NCBI GenBank assembly: GCA_037367405.1
Contig: JAZKJV010005536.1
Coordinates: 730,211-794,210, forward strand
Reading direction: 5' to 3'
Source: Ottelia alismoides
Lineage: Eukaryota; Streptophyta; Magnoliopsida; Alismatales; Hydrocharitaceae
Length of the DNA: 64,000 bases
Part shown: positions 10,841 to 22,146 of the stretch, piece by piece
Layout: every line of letters starts with the position of its first letter
Position numbering within the stretch: position 1 is the first letter of the stretch
Notes under the pieces: model-generated
The model's database searches: none
What the model saw: the letters and a program-made list of their open reading frames with translations, nothing else
Told to the model about the DNA's origin: nothing
Position numbers and translations under genes: made by a program

Positions 10841-13800
10841 GATGACACGCCAAGCAACAAGGGTATAAGGTATCAAGGGTCGTCGCGACCCAAGTCGCCA
10901 AGCGTGGTCGATCGAGAAAAAGAGACCACCAAATAAGATAAAAGAAACTCAAAATCAAATAGCGGTCTTGCTATTATTTTAACCTGGTATAGCGACCAGG
11001 GTCGAACACAAGGAGCACGTGATGGCCTTGCGGCCTACGAAGTAGTCAAAAATGAACTAAAATAAAATAAAAGATGTTTTAGTGGATTTTTAGTCTTTTT
11101 ATATTTTTTTGGATTTTTGGTTAATTAAGGAAATAGGGAAAACAAAGAAACAAGGCAATTCAACAATTTATTTAAAGCCTCAAAAAACAAGCAAAAATTC
11201 AAATAAAAATGTTTTTGTGTGTTTTATAAATTTTACTGTTTTTAGTGAATTTTTTGGGAATTTTTTTATTTTTATTTAATTTTCTAAAAATCAAACAAGG
11301 TAAGAAAATGAAGGCACTGTCCAGTCAAGAGTAAAAGGCCAATTTAAAATGCAAAAGGGCCTATTTAGCTCCTGAAGGTAATTTTCCTATAAACTATAAA
11401 GTTTAAGGAAAATTTGGGCACTGGATTTATGATTTTTGGGTTTTTAAATTATTTATTAGATTTTTTTATAAGTTTTTAGGTGTTTTGTAATTTTTATGAG
11501 TTTTATATAATGAAAAATAGCCAAAATTGGCCAGAAAATCAAACACAACAAAAGAAACAGTAGCTAATTTTTTTGTAATTTTTAGATAGGTTTTAATATT
11601 TTTTTGTGATTTTTAAAATCAAACAGTGACGAAAAAGGATGTTTTTGATTTTTTAAAATTATCAAATAAAAGCAAAAATGTCCCCAAAAATTCTAGAAAA
11701 TTATACATGGCAGGAGCCATGTGTCCAATTTTCATTGAATTTGGAGTCGGTTTGATATTTTATTCAAAAATAAAATCTAGGTACAGTGCACAGGGACCTG
11801 TATCTAATTTCCTAAAGTTTTGGGGGGTCCGGTGCAAAAATCCCAAGAGATCACGCGCTGTCTGGGGCACACACGGACCTATATGCAATAAAAACAAGTT
11901 CCCTGGACTAAATAATAACAGGTATTTAAAGTCCAGGGGGCTTGTTATAAAATACCCAAAAATAAGCGCACATGCACAAATAACTCACGCACAGGGGTAT
12001 AAAAGCAATTTCCTAAAAATATTCATTCATTTCATAACCATCCAGAACTACAGGGCTAACTATGCAAATATCCCAAAGAGGCATGTGTCGATGCACGTGC
12101 TACACCACAAACAGGGGTATATATGCGAATAAAATAAAGCTCAGGGTCAAAAGTGCAAATGTACCGAAAATAAAACAACTACGATATGTATTTACAGGAC
12201 TAAACGTGAAATAAAATAAAGAGAAGGGACTAAGGGTAAATTACCCTTTATTAATTCCAGGGTCGGATGGGTGCCACATGGTGGATCGAGCGGTCGAGAA
12301 TGAGGGGCACGCCAACGCTAAACTCCTCGCACGGATCGGACGGTCTGGGCCTCTCCATGTGCTGGATCTGACGGTGGAGACGCGTCGTGGCTAAGCCTCA
12401 GCCATCGGACGGTCTGGATCAGCTCCTCCCTTGATCGTGCGGTGCTGGCGCTCCGGGAATGGATGGTCCAGATGCGAACTGGAGCTGGAGGGCTATCCAA
12501 TGGCTGTTGGAGGTCTTCGAAGAACAAGTGGCCAGCGAACTTCGCCGGCCCAGTACGCTCGCTCCGAGCCTCCGCGGGGGCTTCTGATGATCGAGGAAGC
12601 TCCGCCATGGCCTCCCGCGTCTGTGGGACCTCTCCGATGAGTCAACGGAGCTCTGGAGAGCTCGGTCGACCCCAGCGGAGGAGGAGCTCCGGTGCTCAAA
12701 TGGGAAGGGCTCGGATAGCCTTCCTGGGACCTGCAAAACGACACCAAAAAGCTCCTGGGTCGAGGCAAACTGCCTCGACCCCGTAAGTGGCTATGAAGGT
12801 GACTGGTGCGGTGGTGCGGGCGAACCCTGGCAAAGCGACGGTGAAGGGGTTCGAACCCCAGCTCCTGTGCGAGCTGGGTTGAATGAATGGGCGGAGAAGG
12901 TGTGCGGGAGGAGGGCGATCGTGATGATGGATTCCGATGATCGAGCGGAAGGGGGGGATGGTTGGAATCAGCGAAAGTCGGCGACGGTGAAAATTGGGGG
13001 AAAATCAAAATCGTCGAAAAGGAAAGAGAAATGGATCTACCTAGGTGGTCGAGTCGACTGTGGGTGAGCTGGGGCAGCTCTCGGTCCTTGCCTCGAGGAC
13101 CGTCGTCGTCCGAGGCTCTGGCTCCTGCTCTGGGCGGAGCACGGCGGAGCGAACTTTCGCCGGATCGATATCTCCTCACTCCCTCCTCGCTGCAATAACC
13201 TCTGGGACGAGCTGTCACTCTCGGCAAGACGGTGGAGGTCACTTGTTGGGGAGCAAATGAGCCAAAGATGCTGAATGAGGTGGCAAAGCTCGAGATTTAT
13301 ATGGGTGCAGGTCCGGCAAGATCTGATCGGGTAGGGCAATGTGGAGCGCGGACCCCGAGGCGGGTGTGCCGACGAAGATGTCGGATGTGACGTGATCGAA
13401 ACGGACCCGGGGTTTCGGGGGATGGTGATCGGGTTTGGACACGAAAAAGAGGAGAAGTCGGGTCGGGTGTCCAAAACCCTTGGGAGGTGGTCCACAGGGG
13501 GGAGTTGACCGGGCGGTCAACAACCCCCGTGGACCAATGGGAGGCTGCCACCTGGAAAAGATTTAGAATTTAAATTAAAAATAGCAAATGATCGAATTAT
13601 TATAAAGTCAAAACATGAAATATTTTTGTTTTAAATTTTTCTTTTTTGGTGATTTTTAATTAATTTTTCAAAATAAAATGAGGTATTTACACTATATAGC
13701 TATATATAGGTATATGTACAATATGTCTTTTTAATTTTGATTTTTAATTTGTTATTTTTATACATTTTTATTCCTATTTTATATTTTATTTTATTTATTT

Positions 13801-14492
13801 ATAGAATAAAATTAGGAATAAAAATGTGTTTTTATTTTATTTTTATTATTTATATACAAGGAGTAAATAAATACATATGTACCTATATGTACATGGTATA
13901 TATACAATGTATTTTTGGGGTTTTAATTTTGTTATTTTTATTTTGTTTTTGTTTTAATGGTTTTTATTTTACATCATAAATTATAGAATATTTACAAATT
14001 TTATGGAATTTATTTTATTTATTTATACGGTGAAATAAATATAGGAGTGGCTATGTACATGATGAATATATACAAGGTGAAGGTTTTTGTTTTCTTTTTA
14101 TTTTTCCATTTTTATTTTGATTTTTATATTTATAAATATATACAAGTATTTACAAGCCCATTTTAGTCTCTTTTTGGAGGAAAATATTTTTATTATATTT
14201 ACAGGTATATTTACACACATGAGCCCCTATCTCCCTCTACTTTGGCTTTTATGCGGTCAGGCCCATGCTGAGCCCTCCCTTGGGTTAGGTTGCTCAATAT
14301 TTATTCTAAATATTTCCCTCTTTTTCTTTTTAATCTTTATTCTTTTATTTTTGCACAAAAACATGCTAATTATTACTTTTTACACCATGCATGCTTTTGG
14401 TAATTATTTGTATTTACAAATATATACATGCATTTGCAAAGGTTTTTGTAGCTAAAATATAAGAATAAAGAGTGATGAATGAGTATTCATCA
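10841..14492 (-). mobile_element. E1 5' LTR, 3652 bp
   Basis: Bounded by TGATGACACG (10841, next to the PBS) and ATTCATCA (14492), giving TG...CA ends in both orientations. Its distal 376 bases match 1-376. Three composition zones: AT-rich 10850-12240, GC-rich 12260-13560, AT-rich 13560-14492. The flank at 14493 is the E2 protease coding sequence. Open frames on both strands in the GC-rich zone (for example 12493-13242) and in 11626-12132 are by-products of base composition. Confidence 0.92.
13295..13301 (-). promoter_or_regulatory. Candidate TATA box in E1 5' LTR
   Basis: TATAAAT on the minus strand, about 1190 bases inside the LTR, at the edge of the GC-rich zone. The E3 LTR has TATTTAAA at a similar depth (about 1100 bases). 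It would mark the U3/R boundary. Confidence 0.5.
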
Positions 14493-15235
14493 TAGCCTTA
14501 CTTGACCGATTCGAGTTTGGCCCTCTCCATCGGAGTAGGACAGTCCTTCAGTTTCTTGATAGGTCTATTAAGAGGCCGATGGGGTTGTTGAGAGACGTGG
14601 TCGTTACCATTCAGGGTCTGAAATTCCATGTGAACTTTCTTATATTGGACATGGAGATCCCTGAGTCGGTAACAGATACCTCCATCATACTTGGATGCCC
14701 ATTCTTGGCCATTGCCAAGGCGATATCCGACCATGATAGTGGGAAGGTGTACTTTTGCGTAGAGGGTGAAAGTATACAAATAGAGACAATCGACGAAACC
14801 AGAGCGTGAGATTCAACCTTCTTAGAGCAGTTCAGTAATACAGAGTAGATGACAAAGGCTGAGCGAGATGTCCACCAGGAGTGCGACTTTGTGATGATCG
14901 ATGATGAAGCAATTTGGGCAGATCCAGTAGCACGAGCCCTCGCCTTGCCAACAAATTCGGCGTACTCATAGATTATGGCATTCGAGAGTTTGGAGAGCAC
15001 ACCCCTGGCAGAGGATATGTTAGAGGCCTACAGTTGCGGGCTGAGTGGTGAAGCAAAGTTCAATTCATGTTCCTATGATTTAGATACCTCGAATTCAGAC
15101 ATTGATTGGGATGAATTTGATGAGTATTTGCCATGTCTGATTCCTTCTGAGCCGACAACTAGGACGGAGTATGAGCCAGCACAGTTTACAGATATTCTAG
15201 TAGGGTTCCTTTTGTCAGATTTTCACAATCAGTGA
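14493..15235 (+). pseudogene. pol: E2 protease C-terminal part and linker, cut by E1
   Basis: The sequence resumes in the middle of a protease: LLDRFEFGPLHRSRTVLQF, then DVVVTIQG, DMEIPESVTDTSIILG and KVYFCVEGESIQIET. It is clearly homologous to E1 residues after its DSG motif. The catalytic Asp would lie left of E1, outside the window. A TGA at 14807-14809 and further stops before 14975 break the frame; the acidic linker follows to 15235. Its abrupt start beside the E1 LTR shows that E1 inserted here. Confidence 0.85.
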
Positions 15236-16870
15236 GAGTTCTCTCATGCAGATCTGGTAGCCTTCACTCAGACATATCAAAAGCCAGGTTTTCCAGCTCC
15301 CAGTTATCTGGAATTAAAGCCCTTGTGATAGTCGTTGAAGTATAGATTCCTTGTTGTTGAGCCAGATATGCACCCAGTCATTATCTCAGTAGATTTGACT
15401 GAAGAGCAAGAATCTCATTTGACGGAGGTTCTTGAAAGAAACCACAAGGAGATAGGATAAGGAATAGCTGATCTCCAGAGGATTAGTCCGGCTGTGTGCT
15501 CCCACCATATCTACCTCGAAGAGGACGCCAAGCCCTCGCGTGAGTTCCAACGACAGCTGAACCAGAACCTTCGAGATGTGGTCATGAAAGAAATATCAAA
15601 ATGGTGGAGTTCTAATTTTATCTACCCCATCTCATCAAGTGGTTAGTCCATTACATGTGGTACCCAAGAAAACGAGTATCACTACAATTGTTAGTGAGTC
15701 TGGAGAGGAGATAGCTACCCGAGTACCCACGTCTTGGAGAGTTTGTGTGGACTACAGACGATTGAATCAGGCCACCAAGAAGGATCATTTACTACTACAT
15801 TTATTGATCAGATTATCGAGAGGCTAGTTGGGAAGAGTCACTACTATTTTCTTGATGGGTACTCCGACTGTAACCAAGTGGCCATTGCGCCCGAAGACCA
15901 GGATAAAGTGACATTCACCTGTCCCTTAGGAATATATGCTTTCAGACGGATGCCTTTTGGTTTGTGTAACGCCTCAGCGACATTCCAAGGGTGCATGTTG
16001 TCCATCTTCGCGGACATGGTGGATGACTGTTTAGAGGTCTTCATGGATGATTTCTCGGTCTATGGCGATGGGTTTGATGCTTGTCTTGACTGCCTAGACC
16101 GTGTACTCCAGCACTGCATAGATGTCAATCTTGTCTTATCTTTGGAGAAGAGTCACTTTATGGTTACTCAAGGGACGGTCTTTGGCCATATCATCTCCAA
16201 CAGGGGCATGGAGGTTGATCCAGCTAAGGTGGATATCATCAGGAAACTTAATCCACCGTCCAATCTGCAACAATTGCGGTCTTTTATGGGGCATGTTGGT
16301 TTCTACCGACGGTTCATTCAGTACTTCAGTAGTAATTTGCCTGACCGCTCATTGATTTGTTGACAAACGACAACTAGTTCATTGTAGATGATAAGTGTCT
16401 TGCGTCATTTGAGAGTCTCAAGAATCTAGTTGTAAGGCTCCTGTCCTTCAGCCACCCCGATTGGTCTCTCCCATTCGAGATCATGATGGATGCTTCTGAT
16501 TTTGCCATAGGAGTTGTGCTTGGACAAAGGAGGGATGGTTTGTTGTATGCCATTCACTATGCTGGCCAGACTTTGGATGCCACTCAGCGAAATTACATTG
16601 TGACTGAGAAGGAGATGCTAGTAGTATTCTTTGCTTTGGATAAGTATAGATCATATATTCTGGATCAAAAGTGACTATCTTTACAGACCACACCACCATC
16701 CGATACATAATGGCAAAGAAGGATGCCAAAGCTCGACTTACCAGATGGATACTTCTGCTCCAAGAGTTTGATATTGAGATTAATGATAAACTTGGAGTTA
16801 AGAATGTGGTGGCGGATCACCTCTCCCGATTAGAGAACCTTGAGGAATCTAATCCCATTGCACATATCAC
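15236..16870 (+). pseudogene. pol: E2 reverse transcriptase and RNase H, degenerate
   Basis: Starts with the linker (YLELKPL, then two stops) and RT blocks: HVVPKKTSITT (15657), TSWRVCVDYRRLNQATKKDH (15729), YYFLDGYSDCNQVAIAP (motif A), MPFGLCNASATFQGCM, EVFMDDFSVYGDG (motif C), [15 protein letters not shown] frameshift falls near 15635 (lost bases before WVSPLHVV), another near 15790, and another near 16340. RNase H follows with DASDFAIGVVLGQ (16484), EKEMLVVFFALDK and [14 protein letters not shown], again with a phase change near 16672. Catalytic Asp pairs are still readable, but the reading frame is broken. Confidence 0.88.
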
Positions 16871-18051
16871 TAAGACATTTCCAGATGAGACGATCCTTTA
16901 CTATTGCCTTGCTCCATGGTACGCTGACATTGTGAACTATCTTGTCGCCAAGACGGTTCCACAAGGCTGGCCCATGCAACGACTTGTGACCTTCCTTGTG
17001 AAGGCCAAGTCATACCATTCAGAGGATCCCATCCTTTATCATGAAGGAGGGATAGTATCTGGAGGAGGTGTATTCCTCAAGAAGAGCAGCATAGTGTCCT
17101 CACCTACTGCCACAAGCTTGAGGCAGGAGGACAACATTCTAGGAGATAGACAGCGCATAAGGTGCTCCAGTCCAGCCTTTGGTGGCCTACTCTCTTCAAG
17201 GATTCCGATGAATTCGTGAAGAGGTGTACTGACTGTCAGAAGATGGGTACTTGCGAATAGAGAGATATGATGCCCATGCAGCCCATTCACTTTTGTGAGG
17301 TTTTTGACGCATGGGCATTGATTTCATGGGCCCATTTCCTAAGAGTCAGGGATTCGAGTACATTCTGCTTGTTGTAGATTATGTGAGTCGTTGGGTTGAG
17401 GCCATCCCTGCCCGAACCACAGATGCTAAGACTGTGTGTTGATTTTGAGGAAAAATATCATTTCACAGTTCGAGGTACCTAGAGTTCTGATTTTAGATGG
17501 GGGACTCACTTTATCAACGACAAGGTAAGGGCCCTTGCAGATGTGTTCAGCATTGACCATCGTGTTGCCACTCCATATCACCCTCAGACTAATGGTCTTG
17601 CTGAAGTATTGAACAGGGAGATTAAGACTATTTTACAGAAGGTAGTCTGCCAAGACCGAAAGGATTGATCACAGCTTTTGGACTCGGTCTTGTGTGCCTA
17701 TCGGACTTCCTTAAAGACACCATTAGGGACATCTCCCTTTCGTCTCGTCTATGGCAAGTCGTGCCACTTGCCCTTGGAAATCAGGCACAAGTCACTATGG
17801 GCAGTTACAGAGTTATTATTGGATCTCAAGAGTATAGGAGATCAGAGGAAAGCAGAGTTGGCAGCCTTAGAGGAACTGAGAGATACAACCTTTTCGAGTA
17901 GCCTACAGTACAAGGAAAAAGTGAAGATATGGCACGATTCTCATATCAGTCATAAACAGTTTGAGCCATATCAGCGTGTATGGTTGTTTGATTCTAGGAT
18001 GAAATTATTTCCAGGGAAATTACAGAGTAAATGGAATGGTCCTTATGTGGT
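16871..18051 (+). pseudogene. pol: E2 integrase, 5' part, cut by E3
   Basis: Readable pieces in several phases: SKPWYADIV-like start ([11 protein letters not shown]), a finger region with phase changes near 17080-17300, HFCEVFD and [27 protein letters not shown], then the second-Asp region with DGG, and [18 protein letters not shown]. The C-terminal part (17678-18051) is long and open: CAYRTSLKTPLGTSPFRLVYG, HISHKQFEPYQRVWLFDSRM, SKWNGPYVV. It stops at 18051, where the E3 LTR begins, and continues at 29187 after the duplicated GTGGT. Confidence 0.88.
18047..18051 (+). other. Target-site duplication GTGGT, left copy (E3)
   Basis: GTGGT immediately before the E3 LTR start, repeated exactly after the 3' LTR at 29182-29186. 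Five-base duplications are usual for Ty3/gypsy integration. Confidence 0.93.
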
Positions 18052-18903
18052 TGATGAATCTCAGATTCACCATTCTAAGTCTCATTAATTAAAGCTCAAG
18101 TCCCTCAAAATCAACTGCATTTCTGCATTTATTCTGCATAATTAGCATTCATACATGATTTCATAAGAATTGCATTTTAGCATTAATTTTTGCATAAAAT
18201 AAGAAGCCAAAAATCCAAGCCCAAATTGACATGTAAATAGCCTAACTTCCCCTATTTTTAACTCCTTCATGCTAACACCGCACCAACTCCACTGTGTACA
18301 TATCACTAACAAGAATAAATAAAAAATACAAAAAAATAACTAACCCTGTCAAGTGGACCAAAAACCCAAACCCTAGTTTCAGGATTTTCGGACTAAAAGC
18401 CACATATCTTCCCCATCCAGTGTCCGATTTGATCCTACTCACTTTTGAACTAATGCACATTCAATTACCTTCAAAACAAGACCAAGTTCAAGTGAATCGG
18501 AGCTCATATGTGAAAGTTGGGTTTTGGGCCTCTTTTGTACATTGTATTTTCGCGGCTTTTTGACCTGTATTTTATGCATTTATTTTCTTTATTAATAAAA
18601 ATCCAAAAAAATTAGATTAAGGTCTCTTTTATTTATCTTTGAGTTTTCCTTATTTTTCCGGATTTTTATCGTGTTTAAAAATAACAAAAAAAATTAGAAA
18701 ACCCAAAAATCAAGGTATTCTATGTACATGGGATACCCCAAAAATTCACTTTTCACATTTGACCGAATTTGGTTTTGATGTCTTCATGAAAGTTGTAGAT
18801 CTCGTCGAGACGAGCAATTTTTGTGAAGGAACTTTTTCGATCCGGGGTCATTTGCTATTTTTTATATATTTTACAAGAGGTTTTATTTTCGATTTTTCTG
18901 GTG

Positions 18904-18940
18904 CTGACACGTGGCAGCCCCAGAGGCCGACACATGTCAG
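18904..18940 (+). promoter_or_regulatory. Inverted G-box/ABRE-like pair in E3 U3 (5' copy)
   Basis: CTGACACGTGGC at 18904-18915 faces GACACATGTCAG at 18929-18940. In the 3' LTR both halves are intact (27207-27243), so the second half here has lost its CACGTG core. ACACGTGGC is the classic plant bZIP/ABRE G-box sequence. It lies about 215-250 bases upstream of the TATA-like box. Two further GCACGTGC boxes are at 18995-19002 and 19006-19013. Confidence 0.6.
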
Positions 18941-19153
18941 CCTTTTTTGTGGTTTTTATTATCTCGTTTTTATAAAAAAAAAATTATAAATGACGCACGT
19001 GCGTCGCACGTGCCTCGCCCCTTCTCCCCTCCGAAACCGCCGTCCCCAACCTCGCCCCCTCCGTCGCCTCGTTGACCTCCCAACGGCCTCCGCTTCCCTC
19101 GCCTCGCCAATGACCTCCTCCGCAACTCCCTCGCACCCGCCCGCTCTCTCTCC

Positions 19154-19161
19154 TATTTAAA
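19154..19161 (+). promoter_or_regulatory. TATA-like box in E3 5' LTR
   Basis: TATTTAAA following a CT-rich run; conserved in the 3' LTR at 27457-27464. Transcription would start about 30 bases downstream, near 19190, within the GC-rich zone. Confidence 0.6.
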
Positions 19162-19803
19162 GGCACGCCGCCCTCGACGCCAACTCATCCGCCGATAGCA
19201 AGCAACTGAGGAGGGCGGTGACAGCGCCCCCCTCGTTCATCGGCGAGGTCCGGTGGCTCCTCCTCCAGCCTCCGTCGCCGCTCGCAGCTTCGTGCTGCCG
19301 TGCTCCCGCTCCGCCCCCTTGGCGTCGAGCCACCGACCACCGCATCGCCTTCATCAAGCAGCTCCATCGCCAGGAGAGCTGCTTCGACTCCGCTCCGCCG
19401 CCCGAAGCTTCTCCGCCGTACTTCGCCGGTCGTCTTCTTCGACCATCAACGCGCTTCTTCCCCGACTCCATCTCCGCCTTCGTCCACGACAACGCTTACG
19501 CCTCCGCTGGGAGCTCTTCGTCTTCATCGGCCATCATCAACTCCGACAACCATCATCGACAGCCACCCACGACACCACCGCCGACTCCGCCGACGCTTCA
19601 CTAGCCCTCAGCCGCAACCGCCCTCTAGGCCGTGTGTCGGCCAGAGGGAGGTCGACGACGTCATCACCTCCAGCCACCTCGGCCGCGACAACCTCCGCCG
19701 TCCGCCTCCACACCGCCACGCCAGCTGGGCCCAAAGCCCGAGGCCCCCCCCCGCACGCCCCTCGCACGTGCGTGGGGGAACGTCCCCAGCAAGCAACCCC
19801 CAG

Positions 19804-19919
19804 GGGTCACGTGATCCGCACGTGACCCGCTGGGTCAATTACAATAACCCCCCTGGGGTTCTCATATTTGCGCATCAGTCCAAAACCAGAGGGCACGTGC
19901 TGCGCACGTGCCTCTCTGG
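19804..19919 (+). repeat. CACGTG-cored hairpins in E3 5' LTR
   Basis: Hairpin 1: GGGTCACGTG (19804-19813) with CACGTGACCC (19819-19828). Hairpin 2: CCAGAGGGCACGTG (19886-19899) with CACGTGCCTCTCTGG (19905-19919). Hairpin 2 falls in the 53-base segment absent from the 3' LTR. Related hairpins are found in the E2 (34748-34766) and E4 (43841-43874, 44111-44133) LTRs. Confidence 0.65.
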
Positions 19920-20936
19920 GAAATTTGCAAGAATACCCTCTGGGGTATAGGTAACTACAAAAAAGTCCCCCCTGCATTGATTTTATTTATTTATTCTATT
20001 TGCGTCTGTACCCCTGTCTTCGTCATCCATTATAGACCTCTACATTGCATCATTTTATTTGTTTAAATATAGCACTGTGTTCATCTCTTAATCCTCTACA
20101 TTTAGACATGCTGTGGTTATTTTTGTGATTTACGGTTGATTAATAAATAATTATTTTGTGGAAATTGGAATATTTTGCCCAATCTGTGCTTGGAAATTCG
20201 TAGTTAATTAACCTTGTCTCTAAAAATTCCCCAAAATCAAATATCGTAGAGATTAAATTGATTAACATTGTGCCCAAAAATCATTGCATTTGCATGCATT
20301 ATTTGCCCTGTAAAAATCATTTTGTGCATTTCAATGTTTGATTTTTAATAGGTATTAAACCCCACATTTTCGAGGTTTAGGATTTTTTTGGGATCCATCA
20401 CCTAGTGATAGATCTCAGATAATTTTAGTTCTCGAAAATAAGTAGGTTTAATATTTATTAAAATTAAATATTGAAAATCATTTTGTTTGCATTTAAAAAT
20501 TCGTAAAAAATTCATATTGCATCTAAAAATTACAAAAAAAATTACAGTGCACTCATTTCATCGTCATTTACATTGTGGCCAAGTTTCGTATTTTTCGGAC
20601 ACCATTTGAACGTATTTTACATTTTAGTCCCTAAAATAGGCCGAATTTGCATTTTGCATCTCATCTTGCATTGAAAAATTCCAAAAAAATACCGCCTTGA
20701 AAACCAAACTAAAAATTGGATAGACATTAATCTAGGTTATTCCTTTGCCTCCTTGTGATCGACCTTGGGACTTGCCCAAGTAAAATAAACATGCACCACG
20801 AGATTAAAATTGAATCATTATTTTGTGGTTATTTCTTGAATGTTTCCGATCGCTGCCTACAACGAACGACTTTCATTAATTTCACGCACGAACGATAAAA
20901 ACGATTTCTTATCGCGGCTTTCGTGGGCTCGTCAGA

Positions 20937-20954
20937 TGGCGCCGTTGCCGGGGA
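20937..20954 (+). other. E3 primer-binding site, tRNA-Asp type
   Basis: TGGCGCCGTTGCCGGGGA, two bases after the LTR end. It is the consensus Athila PBS complementary to tRNA-Asp, with the same spacing as in E5. Confidence 0.95.
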
Positions 20955-22146
20955 GGCAAACGGCTTAGTTTTGTGTTTTAAAAATTTTTTGTTCGGTTTT
21001 CCGAATTCGGGTAGTCTGACCCCTGAATTTTTCATTGTAAATCCCACTTTATTTCTTGTATTTATTTTTCAGCATTTCTTTCATTTATTTTATTTTTGAT
21101 TATTTTCTGAGTCACTCTCTTACATTCTCTCTCTTATTTTTCTTGCGAGGTACCCGGCGCACGTGGAGCGGTTTTTCAAGGAACCGACGCATCTTCACCG
21201 ACACCCGAAGAAACCGCAATTAACTTAAGATCGAGTCGAGTCGTGAGAGAGAGTAGAGTCTAGGTTTTTAATTTCTGCATTTTTTTATTTTCTGCTCATT
21301 TATAGCGGTGTCCGTTTAGACTCTCGCGTGTGTACAAGGACATTGAACTTTATTTGTGGTGTGTCGTGGCCTGTTTCACTCTCCGGAGAGGGTGGGGCCC
21401 GACTTGAGTGGCGATTAGGATAGACCTGCACATACGGCTCTTAGAGCAATTTTTATTTCTGATTGTGCTCGTAGGATCTTAAGCCACACTGCACTTTAAC
21501 TGAGACGCACATTAGATCGTTCAACTTAGCCAAATTCAACTCAATTCTTCCCGCTAATAGAACTTTCTGCTTAGGTGCGGTTTTCATCGGCTTGCACGCA
21601 TTTAGTATAAATTTTCAATTCTGTATTGCATCCCACATGGAGATTGCGAGGAGGCACTGTAAGTCTTCTAACTGAGCATTCATCATCGTTTCCCGCGTGC
21701 ATTGGCTTTTCCCGAATTCCTCTCTCTTGTTTTATCACACAAGTTTAAAGGAAATTGGGATTGGACGGTAGACGTGAATTTGTGTTCACCTAAATTCTAC
21801 AGTGATCGCCTTAATAAAACTTGGACTGCTAAATATAGCCGATCTAAAAATCCATAAAATCAAGAATTTCTGCGGGAGAGCAACCCCGACATTGTTTGAT
21901 TTATCTTGCAGCGAGGAGAGAGACGCACATTAGGATAGAGCCCAGCTCCAAACCTAACATCTCGTTTAAACGGCTTGCAAGATTGATTTTATCACCAACT
22001 AAAATTGAAAAGATAATAGCCGAACTCTTACGACTTCATTGTGTGAGTTGGTGAACCCGGGGTTTGAATTGTGTTTGCATTGGTGTGCGTGAACCGATTT
22101 CAAGATCAATAGCCGCACATTCGATAAAAATTCTCTTGACTATCCC
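20955..22146 (+). other. E3 5' leader
   Basis: About 1.2 kb of non-coding leader. No gene was seen. A short minus-strand frame at 20829-21047 crosses the PBS and is spurious. The leader stem-loop sits near its 3' end. Confidence 0.75.
21992..22054 (+). other. Leader stem-loop upstream of ORF1 (E3)
   Basis: TCACCAACT (21992-22000) pairs with AGTTGGTGA (22046-22054). The core reads AAAATTGAAAAGATAAT, close to the E1 and E5 cores. Position and arms match the E1 structure although the downstream ORF is unrelated to the E1 gag. Confidence 0.65.

Larger units (their letters stand above)
18052..20934 (+). mobile_element. E3 5' LTR, 2883 bp
   Basis: Runs from TGATGAATC to CTCGTCA, directly before the PBS, and matches 26346-29181 almost base for base. 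Visible differences are scattered substitutions, a small indel near 18281 and a 53-base segment (19866-19918) present only here. Zones: AT-rich U3, GC-rich 18990-19850 around the presumed transcription start, AT-rich U5. Long overlapping frames in both directions at 19157-19950 occur in both LTRs but lack any domain and are explained by GC-rich composition. Confidence 0.95.

Noticed and set aside
11626..12132. 168-residue frame
   Set aside because: Inside the E1 LTR on the strand opposite to the element, with no recognisable domain.
12318..13551. Frames up to 249 residues on both strands
   Set aside because: GC-rich zone of the E1 5' LTR; no domain, proline/serine/arginine-rich translation in every phase.
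19157..19950. Several overlapping 110-216 residue frames on both strands, duplicated at 27460-28312
   Set aside because: They lie in the GC-rich part of the E3 LTRs; low stop-codon frequency in such sequence explains them, they overlap in all phases, and none shows a domain.
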